From the NCBI GenBank assembly GCA_030248065.1, contig JASAMV010008138.1, positions 24,079 through 88,078 on the forward strand: a DNA stretch of 64,000 nt. The letters are read 5' to 3'. The position numbers and the translations under genes are program-made. The notes beneath the pieces were generated by a model. The model did not search any database, had not been told where the DNA came from, and saw only the letters and a program-made list of their open reading frames with translations. Source of the DNA: Rhynchonema sp. JSB1_4 (Eukaryota; Nematoda; Chromadorea; Monhysterida; Xyalidae). Positions 21,314 to 44,130 of this stretch are shown here, one piece after another; within the stretch, counting starts at the first letter, position 1; each line of letters opens with the position of its first letter.

Positions 21314-24300
21314 TGAAAATGAATTTCACTCTTGGCGAAAATTCCTAAGTTTAAAATGTGAAAGACCGCAGCTGGCTGCATGCCTGTAAATGCTAAACGG
21401 CTTTCGCAATAGTGACCATAGTGTAATAATATTACAGGTACAAGGATAAGCGAGCGAGGTGAGTATCGTCCGATCCGGCTTTTTACCACGTTCTTACGAC
21501 ATTGATTAAAATATGACATGAATAGGTGTGAGATGAAAGGATACAAATAATCACACAGGTCGGGTGTCAGGGTGGAGGGAGATGCGCGCACGCAAGATAA
21601 GGTTGTTGATATTGGCAATCAATATACGCATGCAGACAAATCAATCCAATCCACAACCCCAAGACCATTCAACACTTGACGGCACGACAACACATGTGTT
21701 GCACATCAAATGTAGTGGGTTAGTCTGGCTGGTTACTACTCAGGTGCACGCATAAGGGGTGATACTGATGGAACATCTGTTAGGTGCAGATCACCTTACT
21801 GAGATCAACATATCTACTGATGAGGGCAACATTGTTTCAATCATGGCCTTTGAAACATCACTTAGACACGTTAGCTTTGTTATGCTCATCTTGGTTAACG
21901 AGTTGAATCTTAATCAAGGTTATCTTAATCAAGTTGAAGGGTGTCCCATCCAACAATGATTGCGTAATGTGCCCCTCTGAGCCAGAGGACCCACCAAAGC
22001 TACCCAGGTAATTGCTTCTAGTAAGAATATTAGGCCATAACCTACTTTCGGTGCAACACTAACGACAAGCATTATCTGTCAGCAAGATATACATATCTCA
22101 GCGAACGACTTTCATGGGTTGGGTGCGCGTACGAGCGAGCGACAGATAAATTAGTGCGTGCACGTTTTTCTGCGATGTGTGGGTAAATTCTACGAAACGT
22201 TGGTGCACTATTGCACGATGTAGTACACTCTCGTTCTGTTACAGTGCAGGGTGAAAAAAATTTTTTTTTTTTTTATAAAATTTTCTCCCTTTTCCCCCCT
22301 CAAAATTAACTTCCCCCAGGAAAATCCATTTACAAAAAAAAAAAAAAAAAAAAAAAAAGCGGAAAAAAAAAAAAAAAAAAATGTACATGTGCGTGTAATC
22401 TTACACACACACATGGGGAAGCTGGCTGATACTACTGTGGTCAACGCAAGTGGCCGTGATTCGTGCAAACCGCACATAGCGCTCTTCGACAACAGCTGAA
22501 CGTGAGAAAATATCAATACAGGGATTGCTGTACACTTGAATGGGGCGAGTGGTCTATTGATGACAACAGAAGTTCGGCTGCGTTTGCACTAGTCACAGGC
22601 AGCTGCGTTGACAACATTAGTATAAGCCCACATGGTGCACTTGAATCTACGAATGCATAACATTTTTGAATGTCACCGCAGTCCTAAAATCATCTCCGAA
22701 TTTTCGCGTTGCGTGTCTGTTTATCTGTGGACGAAGAATGCATGTGTGTGCGCGAGCATTTTTTTGGAAGATTCACGAGCAGATATGAAAACATTTCCGC
22801 TCCGCATGCGTGCACGTAGCAATTCTACGAGGAATGTATAAAGTGATGTTTCACGAAACTTTAAATAGTCCAAGTCCACAAACAGCGAAAAATGAAGTTT
22901 GAAGTACCGATAGCGGCTGAAGTTAAATCGATTTTTTTTCTTCGATCAACATTTTTACACATGTAGCTTGCGAAATGGCTAAATTACACGATCACACACA
23001 TGCATGTATATAATAAATAACAAGTGCAAGTTGTTCACAGAATGCGCGCAATGCGACAGAAAAACTGTAACTGTGTCGTGCGTGGGGTAAACTGATCGCC
23101 AGTAACCATCTACATGCACGCGCACGCATGTGCATCCTAATTTCACGGCTTTTTACATTGTATCTGCATTGCTGCACTAAATATAGCAACTGGACTGTAA
23201 GCTTGTATCGCTTCGCACGCATTGGCAAGTTGCACTGTCCGGCAGTTTTATGCTTTTCAGCAATGCTAATTCAATAGCAGCAATGACCATAATTATGTAC
23301 TGTCTATGAAAGCAGCTTCTTTTCCAGACGGGGGCATATCCTCGTTAAACAACAAACCGTTTTTGGCAGCTTTGCTTGAATGTAGCGAGGCGCAGTTCAT
23401 TTATACAGGCCTGAAACTGGAATGCTCATAATAAATTCATGTGAAAATGATACAAAATTGCGTGACATAAAAATGCATAATAAAGTCCGAAACGACTGTT
23501 TCCACACCATGCACGTGCCTTTGACTGTGGTCACTCAGTTTTCGCGCATCCGCCGTGGCGTGAAAAAAACGACATCCACTATGTTATTTCAGGACTCATG
23601 CGAGATTGAAATAAAAATCCATGGGCATTTGATTCAGACTGCAAAAGGCTCAGGATGCTCAAGTGCTATTGATACACTCTACTCTTTGTGGTTTGTTGGA
23701 CGTAAAACTGGCTCCGAAGTTAGACTTGTTTGTTGAAAAAGCGGCGACATTGAAAAAAACAAGCGCACGTTCCGAATTTGTGATACGCGAACTTCTGTGC
23801 TCATGGTAGCACTTATAATCTGCAATACTCGAATGATTTTGGTTGTTCAGAGAGTGTAGTCATCATAATTACTATAGACACCGTGATCACGACTTCTTTT
23901 ACAGGGTCCGAGACAGGTTTTGAAACTTCAGATGCACGTACATTCGTATAAGTGCATGCTTTGTCCATCAACCTCTTGGACGTATGCACAGTAATTGTTT
24001 GTGCGCTTTCAAACTCTGGAGGGTCGCGGAACAAGTTAGGCAAACTACGCCAACACGAGCCCGATTTCGCAGCTGGCAGAATTGTGAAACATTCACACGT
24101 GGCTGCTGATTTGGAAAATGTTAAACGTTGAAGAATACAAAGTAGAGCATGATGATTTTCTCTTTCTATTTGTTTTGAACACACACCACCTTCGAAATCG
24201 GGCTCATGTTGGCGTGGTTTGCCTTTATTTTTTGTGTTTCTATTCCACTGTTGAAACATCGTTGTTGAGACCGCGACATGAGCTTCAGTGCTCTAGAAAG

Positions 24301-25172
24301 CACGCGTGGTTATTTGCAGCAGGAAAGGTTCAAGAAAAAGCAGGCACTTGTTTCTCTTTCACATTATGTGTATTAGTTTCGGGACACTGCGAAAAAACGG
24401 GCAATCAAACGCGATTGAGTGATCACGTGCGTTCGCGAGGGAAAATTATCGCAGTCGCTGTATTTTGTGCAGAAAAAGTCATCGGTCGGATATGCAAAAG
24501 TTTTGTTATTATTCCTCCGAGTATGTAAAAAAAGAACAAGCACACGACATTCAGTACAATACAAAAACGATTGGGACATTAAGGCTAGATATAGGAGATA
24601 CATACATGATGCGCATTTCGATGCGATAAATAATAATCAAAACCACCTGTGTTAAAAAAATAATCAAGCTTCAATGTTCAGTTGGACTGAATATGTGGCG
24701 GTCAGATAATCATCGAAAAACAAATGAAACAACAATGAACACTGAGAACGAAACGCGAGCATCATGACAGAAATATCAAAAAAGTTGAATGCCGGATCCG
24801 GTATTTCAAACAAGTAGCACGTGTTTGGCTCAATCAACTAAAAACAGAGTTGTATTGTGCCGGAATGATAATTGCAGAACATTTCAAGTCAATGCGACAA
24901 TGCGAAATCAAATCGGACACACATGAAATACGCGCTTGGAACACATTGAAAGCATCGAAGTTTAGGATACAAAAAGCCATCTCAAGAACAGCGCAAACTG
25001 AAGGAGAGCTCGGGGCTGTGAGAAAAACTCCAGGAATCCAGACTTGTACAGTATAATTTCGAACAAGCAGCAACACCAAAGGTAGGCAACTACAATTCAT
25101 GCAAGTACACACAAACAATGGAGTCCAGTCCAACAATGCCCCGAGCGCCCCCCCCCCTAAAAAAACTCAAGC
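21314..25172. other. 3.9-kb intergenic region, no gene supported
   Basis: No family motif or phase-matched exon pair was found on either strand. Contents are simple: an A/T-run block at 22245-22380 (open with CAGGGTGAAAA, perhaps a worn hAT end), AT-rich DNA, and two copies of the TGATGTTTCA-type 10-mer (21851, 22844). The longest open frame (23813-24259, minus) is not convincing. The promoter of the tetraspanin should lie at its left end. Confidence 0.4.
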
Positions 25173-28136
25173 CTAGACATAGGGTGTTGTCTGCGCGAGT
25201 CGACGCATTCGTCGTGTGTTCCGGTCCTGATCCCTGATCTTCTTCTCCATTTCAGCATCGGTCAATGTTTCCAAGAACGCACCCCATTGTTCGGCTTCGT
25301 TCGCTGTACGGAACGGACAATCAACTGTCGGCAATGGGGATTCGCTGCAACAACGAACGGGAGTATAATCATGTGATGAAACATTATATGTGCCCGGCAA
25401 ATAGGATCTGATGATCACGGGACGTCCCTCCACGGGAACCAAGTTCTAATTCATAGTCATGAAAACACGCTGTTGATCTCGTTCACTCTCTGCAGTGCTT
25501 TGAACTTTGCTGGGAGCAGCAAAGGCTGCAAAAGCAAGCAGTGTATCCGACTCCGGTGTGCACGCCTGAATGTGCCACCAAACTGCATGTCTTTCTCCTA
25601 CTTTACATCGCCCCGCACGGGCAACAGCTTGTTTCAACGCCAGCATAATGAAGGTATTCAAAAATATTCAGCATGCGTTTTCATAATGATTCCCGTAAAG
25701 AACCAGAACAGAAGACACAACCCAAGACCAACTGAAGCCCGACCTGAACGCATAAGTGCGCTGGTTCCATGCCAATTGTCCGCGAATGCTGTAGGCGACG
25801 GCCGACACAAACTCCCCACCCAGACCCAGTTCGGCGCATAATTTCGTTGCAAATTGTTCGGGCGAATTCTGCGGTTCACACATGTCCCACTCAATCTGGT
25901 CGACCAACGATAGATTGCCGACGTGAATGTTCAGCTGCACAAAAATGAATGCTACATACTGTGTTCATTTTGGGAAGTGGAAAACTGAACAAAAGCAAAT
26001 ATAGGCAACAAATACTTTTCTTCATTCCACCAATTCGGGCCGAGCAATGCCGAGGATCTGATTTTATTCCACAATGGTACCCCATTGATTCGCGATTTGA
26101 CAGTTAGACGAATTTCTTTGCAAACAATACCAGCACAGTGCTGTCCTTCATTTCCGTGGTGTTCGTTCGACCGACCCTTTAAACCCCACCAAGTGCCCCA
26201 CTCCCCAACCTTCAACGTAGCGCGTTGGTCGTGCTGGTCATTCAACAACGCCGCCGCACTGCCTCCATCGCCGTGTGCCTCCAACTGTTGTCGTATCGAA
26301 TTGCATATTGCCGGCACAAACGATGTCGGTGGCAGATCGAGGTCATCGCACAACAGTTCGGCAAAGATCTCCGGTGTGACCAGGGTCTCTGTACATAGAG
26401 CAGGCATATAAAGTGGAGTGAGAGCTCGAGTGCAACAACGTGCCAGAGAATGCCGGTTTATATTCGTTATTGGAGGTGCAACACAATTTTTTTAAACTCT
26501 CACAAAAGAAGCAAGACCCAAAAGATCCCAGGTCGGATGGGGGATGAGTCTGAAATTTTGATGCAGAGCGAACAAAGTTCAACAATGAATTTTGCAGGAA
26601 TGATGTCAAGTTTTGGTGGTCAACGTGCACGCCGTCTGGTCCGCACCGCACAATTCACGTCCCTTACAAACGAATTATCACACAACGTGGTTGACTGCAG
26701 CAGTCTGCATAGTCGCAACCGGCGGTCATTGATGTTTCAGAGTACCCATAAAGGCAGAGACGTTTCGAACAGTCGGTTGTCGAATATCGCTCCAAATCCA
26801 CAAAATGTCAAACGCACCGTTCTTATTCCAACAGAAACAGTCCCTCAGTTTGTATCCATCAATCTCCATGTCCAATCGAATCGCCACCAAGCATTCAGCC
26901 TGATTCGCGTTCGCGTGTATTGCCGCTGGATCGTTGTCGTCAAAACTGTGACAACATTAGATATTTTCTCTTTCTTTTCATTGAAAATAAAAAGCAAGCG
27001 AAAATCACTCGCTCACCACAACGGGAACGTGCGCATTTTCTTATGGCCGATACGCGTGTGAGCCACCTGCGTGCTGCACGGCACAGCGTCCAAATGATGT
27101 GCCCCGCTGGACAATTGACCCAACCAAGCCTGTTGACTGGCCGTGTTCGCACCGCCACCGGCAGCACTGCGACGACTCGATGTACCGCCGGCACTGCTCG
27201 ACAACGGGGTGTTCGACAACTTGCTGTCACTGCTGAAACATTAGGTTGCGACTGCGATCAAGCAATTGACACGCACACACATACTGACTGAAAGTTAATT
27301 GGTGCTTCCGCTGTGAATGATCTGCCTGCTCATTGAAAAAATGCACCAATAATCGAAGATTGGCTAAACCGAAAACATGACAACAAACAAAAAGCGGTCT
27401 CTCATCTACACTACCTACATGCCCATGTCCAGAGATGGCAAAATTTCTGTCGTAATACAAGACACAAACACCGAAATTTCTCATGTGAAGCATTGAGATT
27501 GTAAATATACAGAAAACTCTGGTGCTTTATGAATGAGCTCTGTTCAGAATAAGTGCACTGATGTTTGTGCTAAAACACAGCCGGTTTTTATTCAAAAACT
27601 TCAAGCAATCAACACACAACACCAACCGCGACTCATTCATTCCACCTCCTCCACCACCACCCAAACTGATGGCTTTGTACTTTTCATCCGCGCCTAGCAG
27701 AATCTCGTCCACCTCATCTGCTTTCACCAACATGATGTTCGTGTTCAAGTAACTTTGTGCGCATTCTGAAAAACGAACAACAAAATCGCTTATTTTGTGC
27801 AATGCGTTTATCTTATGTTCAATTTGGTCAAGTAACACACTCATTTCGGCCATTAGCTTTTTCTCATCACTGGTGGCCAGCCGTTTCCATAATTGGGGAT
27901 ATTTCTTGTAGAGCGTGCCACGGAACAGCTTGAGGTAGGCGCCCACCTGAAAATCACCAAAATTGTCTCGTTGTGCGGCAATTTCACACAACATAAATAT
28001 CTTGCACAGGATCAACCTAGTGACAAAGTACGGGACCGACCTCCGATCCAATGTAAAAATAATCGCCATTATCGGTCAGTTGAAACTTTCGCGGACGATC
28101 GCCGTAAGTCTTGTTGGCCTGGTTGTTGGAACTCAT
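25173..28136 (-). CDS. SMARCB1: SMARCB1/SNF5 core subunit of SWI/SNF chromatin remodeller
   Basis: Eight exons join in phase: 28041-28136, 27841-27946, 27618-27765, 27017-27232, 26818-26945, 26210-26388, 25744-25934 and 25173-25344, giving 411 aa (human about 385). The N-terminus [19 protein letters not shown] and [19 protein letters not shown] is the winged-helix region. [10 protein letters not shown] and EIDGYKLRD follow. The two Snf5 repeats are seen at [15 protein letters not shown] and at [20 protein letters not shown]. The C-terminal helix [18 protein letters not shown] binds the nucleosome acidic patch in the known complex. It is extra-long at a Gly run (GGGGGGG, exon 3) and a Ser/Gly linker (exon 4). 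The exon 2 and exon 3 donors are GTGTGTT, and the exon 3 boundary is the least certain. Confidence 0.93.
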
Positions 28137-28905
28137 TGTGCCAAATGGGAACCGGAATCTGAATTTTGCAGGTTTGGCTGGCAAATTTAGAACACGAAAC
28201 GGTCTCAGGTAACCAATACGACTCGTATCTGGTGGGTTCATGAAGACCCATGTCCAGACATGACACGAAACATCAGCAGTACAATCAGTTAACCTTTTAT
28301 GCAAATATGTACGCACCATGTTCTGCCGTTCACAATGCACATTATCATTTTTAGCTACAATAAATAAAACAATCTGAACAAAACAGGGGAACAACTGCGT
28401 GCGGGTGTTTTTAGCGCAAAATGGAAGCTCGCGAAAATAAATTCGCTGCTAGCTGAACGGTCATGATGTGTTTCGGGTCAGATCGCTTTAAAAGCGACTG
28501 CAGAAAACAACAAAGGGGCACAGCAAAATGCACAGATTATTGAAACCCGGCTTATGTTTCACTCAGCATCAAATTTTTGAAAGAAACAACAACTACCATA
28601 GTAAGCCTGACCAACAGAAAAATAAAAATCTATTTTGATAACAATTTCAACAATTATTTCAGTAGCAGCATTGTCCTAGTGACTAGCAATTCGAAAAAAG
28701 TGAATATCCTCCCATCAATATACAAAGAATCATACAAGAAATTGGCCATCGGAAAAACGTTACTATGTGTGCTGTAGATCTAAAAATACGCTGTGCAAAG
28801 TCACACTAATTTGGACTTGATTATAAAATATCAACATTCTGCGTAACTCATAACGCTAATGGAGGCACTCAATTGTACAACACCACAGTCCCATTCGCAT
28901 CGTAT
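28137..28905. other. Spacer between ACO2 and SMARCB1
   Basis: This 0.77-kb AT-rich spacer lies between two minus-strand genes. It should contain the ACO2 3' UTR and the SMARCB1 promoter. The small open frame at 28577-28777 shows no motif. Confidence 0.4.
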
Positions 28906-37658
<8,753 letters not shown>

Positions 37659-38781
37659 ATTGGCGATTAGATCGTGGTAAATAGCTTGAACCTGAAATGA
37701 GCCGTCGATTTTAAATAGATCAGGCAGATATCATCCAGGTCCAAGGAGACAGCTCTGTAATTGAAACCGTCGATTTGACTGATTTTTTGTGCAGAAACGA
37801 ACCTTTCACACACGTAACTAAATATTTAATATATGGAATTTGAACGAAAGATAAAAAAACCGTGTGACCTGTCTCTCTTTAATCTCAACGCAACGCGGTT
37901 GGCCGTATGCAAGAGCAGTGTTCTCGTGCACACAGGCTCAGACAGTGCCAGAAGCGTCCCGCAGTGTTCAGTGGATGCGGTCTGAAAGAGCAATGCACTA
38001 AATTGTGACTACACACCTCGGCTGGCCAGCTATCACGCCCGTGTCAATGTTCCACATTAAGCAAGCAGTGTTCACAAATGCAGCTAACTGTGTGCCGCAC
38101 CGGTTTATGCAAACCAGTAATCTTGTAGAAACGATCGATTTGTACCATACTATTCATTTCGTAAAAAAATTTATTCCAAAAAGAACAGCCAATCGAAAGA
38201 ATACAAATTCCGAACAGTAACGTGATATGTCTAAATGGAATACCCAAATTGAACCAAATGCAGAACATCACAGCGCTGGAGTTAAAAAAACTGATAAGTG
38301 AGACACAAAATATATCGAACAATTTGATAGTCTTGAACAAAAGTGCACAAAAATTGGCAAGGACAGAAAACAGAGGTGAGTGGAGGTCGAAGAAAAACTG
38401 GACAGAAAAATAAATCATTTACAAAAATGCCAGCAAAAGATTGAGAACTGATATAATCATTGCATCAGCACGGGCCATGGGCAAAATGGACATAAACACA
38501 CGGCGCACACACACACACTGAGCAAACATCTTCACAACAATTTCCAGATCGTAATCCTCATTTTTAATTATTATTTATGTCAAAATAAAATCCACAGGAC
38601 ATGACAGTAAATTATACCACGTATTTTTTTGAAGTCAGATCCCATCAGAACGTGGAATGAAGAATCCTTCGTGGCAAGACAAACATTCAAAGGAACATAC
38701 AAACATCAAACACAAGAACCGAGACCATTTGTGCAAAATAACTGAAACTGAAATAAAATACTCAAAAACAGTCAGACGTAA
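37659..38781. other. Intergenic between the chitin-binding gene and ACO2
   Basis: This 1.1 kb holds the ACO2 promoter (minus strand) and the 3' end of the upstream chitin-binding gene. The open frame 38044-38418 (minus) has no motif. No repeat was recognised. Confidence 0.4.
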
Positions 38782-41700
38782 TCAATCGCAACCTTCGATT
38801 TCTTCGACACATTTTTTGTAGATCGGGTCAAAGTCGGGCTTTTTCGGATCGGCGCACACAAACGAGAATGCCTTGGATCGTTGCAGGAATGCATCGTGCA
38901 GACAGATGATCGATCGATGGCAGTTGGTCGGGTCACTGAAGATGCCGTCCGCCGGCTGTAGGTGGCAAAATTGGTCGCCCAACGCTGCAATGGAAGAAAG
39001 GCCGAGTGAGGCAAACAGTGCAGATGACAAAGAAACGGGTGATGTTGTAACCACGCTCTATATTCTTTTCGTGTCCCTTTGCTGCAAAGACTCAGGGTTT
39101 GGCTCACCAAAAATGATTGACGCCAGAAAAAGGATTACAAACACCCCACGAAGCGTGTCGAATCAACCCCCAACCCACGAACGAACACAAATCTCTGGGT
39201 GGAGCACATTGTGGGACATCGAGCACTGGTCGACATACACTCTCCTCCGCATCGAACGCGTGCAGGAAGGGACACGTGAACGCGCCACGCAGCTCACCGG
39301 ACACGCATTTGTAGTAGACGGAACAGTCAAGTTTGGAGCGGTAGTAGCCGTCCTCCTCGTCACGACAGCTGAATGGCCCTGCAATGTGGAATTGGGTAAA
39401 TGTGTGAAATCAATCAATCCCTGGTGCAAAGCCTTCATGCGCATCATCCTTTCCCAAAGAACACCCCAGCCGCGATAACGTACTCAGACGTCCGCGGCCG
39501 CATTTGCCAACGACCAATTCGGGCACTTGACATCGATTAGTCCCTTCATCGAACACCTTGTTTCGTTCACACACCATTTCGTAGTGAATGTCATCGACGC
39601 AGAACGCAAACTTTTTGCACTCACCAGCCGGGTCCGGGTAGAAACCGGACGGACGACCTGCATTCAAGTCATTGTGATCTTGTACGACGCTTGGTATTTC
39701 ATCGTCCGGAGACAGCAGGATGGTGGCTCACTGGGCCACTAAAAATTTGGAATGAGCCACAAGATTTTTGGCAAATGAAGCACCAATGGGCCACTGGCCC
39801 ACTTTGAAAAAAAACCTGAGAGATGAGAAGAAATTCAGGAAAGTCGACGTGAAAATCTGACCTACTTTTGGCAAAAAATTCCCACAAAAAAATATTTTTG
39901 CGATATTTGACAACGTTGACCTGAAAATTCCCGTGTTAGGCCTAGAAATGTCTCTTTAAGCCTAAATTTACCTGTTTTATAAAAAATTGGGGGAGATAGT
40001 GTACCCGGAGGGGGGCAGTGGGGGACAATGCACTACTGAAGTTACTGGCTCACTATAAATTACTAGGAATATTGGTCACTATAAAGTCGCTAAAAACGCA
40101 CCTTCAGAAGGTCTTTCGGATCATTTTTTTCAGAAACCCCCTCGGGTATGGGAAATTTTTGGAGAAACCCCATCTGGTATGGGAAATTTTTCATTTTTCG
40201 AGTATGTATGGGAAACTTCCCGAAAATTGGGCTGCGCATGGGAAAATTTCGATCTCTCAACGACACCACTATGCGTACACGGGTCAAGGTCAACCGTTGA
40301 ATAAGTTTTTAAGTAAGACAACGAACCCAGGCACGGATTCCGTCTCTCCATCAACTGAGCAGTGGACTGATGTCTGCACGTCGGCACGCCAGCGGGCGCC
40401 ACACACGCATCGATCTCAGCATTGTATCGCAACGTCGGCGCACCGCACGGCACACGGAATTCACGACCGTTGGCACATTGCCAAAAGAATGGCTCGCACT
40501 GTCCGGCCGCGTAGTTGCCGTCATACAGACGTAGACAGTCGACTCGTTGCACGCCTGCAATGCAACACAATGCTCATCACGGCACGTTACTCGACCAGTG
40601 ACCAAATTTTGAGCACCTTTGGTTTTTTAGGTAAAAGGAAATTCAAAATTCAGGCGATAGGTTTCAATATAGTGCCAATTACCTGGTGCCAATGTTGTCG
40701 TCGTGGTGGTGGTTGTTGTCGTTTCCTCCGTTTCTGCCTCTTCATCTTTTGCTTCAGGTGTTGTGCGCTTAATGCCCGTGCAATCGGGATTCTGCAACAA
40801 AAGATTATATATTACTTTTACCTAAAGCAAAAAAAGGGACCAAACAATGGCAGCCTTACATACATCGGTGAAGAACACACAGGCGATGATCTCCTCATCG
40901 AAGTACGTACTGGCCGGACAACGGCGCTCAATCGGGCCCGGACACGAGAAATACGACTCGGAGCACAGATGGCGATGGTCCTTGAAATCACCGAACGAAC
41001 GACCGGCACACGAGAAGCCTAGACATCGGGATAAATTCAATGTTTGCCAAGATCGTCTTTACACATAACATTCGATGTCTAGGTGGCGTTTCACAAAAAC
41101 CCCAATTTAATTTACATACGTGGCACATCCGGTTCTTTCTCCGCCGCGTCTTGCTCTCCGCCCTCTTCTATGCCTTCATGCACGCCTGTGCCCTCGCCGG
41201 ATTCACCCACTTCTCCACCACCAGTGCCTTCACGTTCGCTGCCAGTCTCTTCGCCACCTAAAATGCATTATGTACGTAATTTATTTTATACAAGCAAAGA
41301 CGGGGACATGCACACACGCACCTGTTTCGCCACCTTCACCGCCAGCTTCGCCACCAGTGGACTCACCTTCACCGCCGGCCTCTTCTCCACCTGCATCGCA
41401 ATATGAAATTGCATTCGTTTCCTTTCATTCGCAACAGTATTGAGCACAAGTCCACACAATTTGCACACATAAGTTACCTGTAATTTACAAACAATGACAC
41501 ACGCACCCGTTTTGGTTTCTCCGCCCTTCTCAGTTTCGCCACCTGAACCTCCAATGTTGCCACCAGTGCCCTCACCCTGACCTCCGGCTCCGGCCTCTCC
41601 TCCACCTGAAGTACAATACAATTACCACGAACGTCTCAAAAATTGAAATGAAGTCCACTGGGCACGTGCACGCACCTGTTTCACTTTCTCCGCCATCTTC

Positions 41701-43601
41701 AGTTCCACCGGCTTCGCCACCTGCACCGGCAGCTCCTTCTCCGCCTTCTGTACCTTTGAGGCAGAAGAAGAATGTTATAAAGAGCCGCACTGATCATGCT
41801 CACTGAAATCTGTCGACTGCCAGCTATTGACCTATACCAAGTCATTTAACCTCCCGTTTCGCCTTCTCCCCCTTCTTCAGTGGGCGGCGCGGCAGTTGAT
41901 GTGAACGGATTCGGCTGTCCACCACACGCCGGCAGATAGTCCGGGAAATCGCATCGGTTCTCGATTGGGTCGAATACAGTGTCCTTGAAACATTGTTCTT
42001 CTGTGCGTGCACTGTATTCATTGAAAAAAGCATATTTATGAATGAAACATCACAAACCATCTGACACCGACGCAACACCGCCGAGCTGCGACCGTGAACA
42101 CATGTGAAGAAGAATTGGGAACAATCGTCCAGCTCGTAGTTGCCCACCGTCAGGCCATCGCAATTGAAATCGGGCACGACTGCAAAGATCGTCAAACGTA
42201 ACGCAAAACGTTTGGAATCTGGCATCAAAATCCAATTTTTAAAAACAGTAGCAATTATTGCAAACGTGTCGGTTGATCCTGTGGCCTCTCCGGTGGTTCG
42301 GTTGCCGTACCGCCGCAAGACGGCGTGTGTTCCTCATATTGACAACTGTTGGATTCGATGTCGAATACCGTGCCTACGGGTTTCGACGTATTTGTTTCAT
42401 TTTTCTAGCAAGAAAAATAAAAGAAATTGTACCTGGTGGAATATTGCAGACACGTCGGATGCCTTTCGGCACACGCTCAACACACGAGAAGAAGTACATG
42501 GAACATGGCTCGTCCGGATTTTCGTAATTACCAGGCAGCAGACCATCGCAGTCGAAATTGGATGGTTCTGGACGGGGAACGAAAGGTGACCATCGTTTTT
42601 GTTGCCACTGACAAAAACAGAGAACATTTCTTGTACCTAACAGCCTAACGACGGTGTCATTATTAGTCACTGGCGACAAAGTCGTGGTTGACACGCCACC
42701 GCACGCCACTGTGTCTTCGGGATGCTGGCAACTGTCCGATATTTCGTCGTAAACGGTGCCTGAGGAGACAAGGTGGAAGTCGACAGTCCCGTATGAAGAT
42801 CAACAACTGAGAAAAAAGGCGGAAAGCAAACCGACCAGGTGGAATGTTGCACATTTGTTTGACGCCATATTTTCTGAATTCCTGGCACGAAAAGAAGTAC
42901 ACCGAGCACGTGGTGGTCTCGTTGCCGATGACCTGTTCGGCGGCGTAATTGCCTGGCTCTTTGTCGGTGCAGTCGAATGATTTGTCTTGTGCTGCAACAA
43001 CAATAATAACATAGTTTTTTTAATTTTGTTACTTTAAGTAGATGACGCACCAACGGTTGTGGGCATGACCGTCGTTGTGTTCTGTCCGCCGCACGACAGC
43101 ACGTATTCTCGATACAAACACGAATCGCTGATTTCGTCGTAAACCGTCCCCGGCGGCACGTTGCAGATGCGAAGAACGCCTGCAAATAAAACACTCACAG
43201 CAGTCGAAAACATATTTCCGACGAAACGGCGCATATAATTGTCAGCAAAGATGGACCTAAGCAGATCCATGAATACTCACCAGTCGACGCCTTTTCAGCG
43301 CAGGAAAAGAAGAACACCGAACATTCTTCATAGGGGTTTGCATAATTCCCAGTTTCCCGACCATTGCAGTCGAAATCGGGAAGAGGTTCACCTGGAACAA
43401 TGACTGATTAGTTTGACGTGTTTTCGTTAGTGAATTTGGCTGGTGGAGTGGAAAGCGCTCCTAAAAAACAGTCAAATTCCACTTCCACAATACAAAAAAC
43501 TTTCGTCCAACCAAACCAATAGTTGTTCCAGATTGTCCATTCGAGGTGCCGGCCATGAAAAATAAAACAAGCCACATCCAAAAGCTTTGTCGGTTTCTCA
43601 T
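38782..43601 (-). CDS. Secreted proteoglycan with nine chitin-binding (peritrophin-A, CBM14) domains
   Basis: Nineteen exons join in phase to 848 aa: 43517-43601, 43281-43391, 43051-43179, 42836-42991, 42637-42759, 42433-42567, 42266-42373, 42058-42179, 41851-41983, 41676-41753, 41507-41605, 41322-41390, 41120-41257, 40864-41018, 40683-40791, 40327-40554, 39484-39657, 39187-39378, 38782-38984. Signal peptide: MRNRQSFWMWLVLFFMAG. Domains 1-4 (about residues 30-345) each repeat a pattern like FDCDGLLPGNYENP, FFSCVE, CNIPPGTVYDE, SC, and each is split by an intron at the same spot. A Gly/Glu/Thr spacer (about 350-495) has SG pairs suited to glycosaminoglycan attachment. A Thr run (about 565-580) lies between domains 5 and 6. 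Domains 6-9 are each on one exon. Most introns are phase 1. Related worm proteins (CPG-1/2, CBD-1) build the eggshell and perivitelline layer; cuticle or gut lining is the alternative. Confidence 0.93.
39706..40270. repeat. Repeat-derived DNA in an intron of the chitin-binding gene
   Basis: The intron 39658-40326 is much larger than its neighbours. It contains GGCCCACTTTGAAAA, a family B-like interior (ACAACGTTGACCTGAAAATT, TTAGGCCTAGAAATG, GGGGGAGATAGTGTACC) and tandem GTATGGGAAATTTTT units. No complete termini were found, so it is a worn or composite insertion. Confidence 0.5.
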
Positions 43602-43747
43602 TTTGTCGCAGGAAAGACGAAATCGAAGCACAGATAAAATAGTGTATTGTATATCTACAAAAGGCGTTTTGCTCACTCACTGATCTTTAATCGTAATTGC
43701 ACGTCTGATTTCAGGCCCGAAACGTGCAATTACATAAGTGTCCTGAG

Positions 43748-44130
43748 CAGTGTAGTTCCTGGGGGGGGAGGGGGGTCCCCCCCCCTCGGGTACGCTATCT
43801 CCCCCTCAGGTGGTACACTATCCCCCTATCTCCCCCTCCGGGTACACTATCTCCCCCAATTTTTGCCTAAAATAGGCATTTTTAGGCCTAAAATGGGCAT
43901 TTTTATACCAAAAATGTGTGATTTTTAGGTCAATGTTCTCAAAAGTCGCCAAAATGCCCTTTTTATGAAGAATTTTTTCCAAAAAGGGGCAAAAATAGGT
44001 CAAATTTTCTACCTCAAAAAGTGACTTTTTCCCGAATTTGGGCCTTCCCCCCCCTCGGGGGTACACTATCTCCCCCTCCGAAAAAAACGGAGGGTCCGCT
44101 ATCTCCCCCTCCGGACCAGGAACTACACTG
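43748..44130. mobile_element. Non-autonomous hAT element, family B copy 1
   Basis: Ends CAGTGTAGTTCCTGG and CCAGGAACTACACTG with a perfect 8-bp duplication GTCCTGAG (43740-43747, 44131-44138). The interior is built of GGCCTAAAA and TGGGCATTTTT modules and ACTATCTCCCCC units near the ends. It sits only 146 bp upstream of the start codon of the chitin-binding gene, so it may lie within its promoter. Confidence 0.92.

Noticed and set aside
26450..27061. 203-codon plus-strand open frame
   Set aside because: Antisense to SMARCB1 exon 5 and its flanking introns; no independent support.
40018..41022. 334-codon plus-strand open frame
   Set aside because: It runs antisense to well-supported exons of the chitin-binding gene and across intron repeats; no motif.
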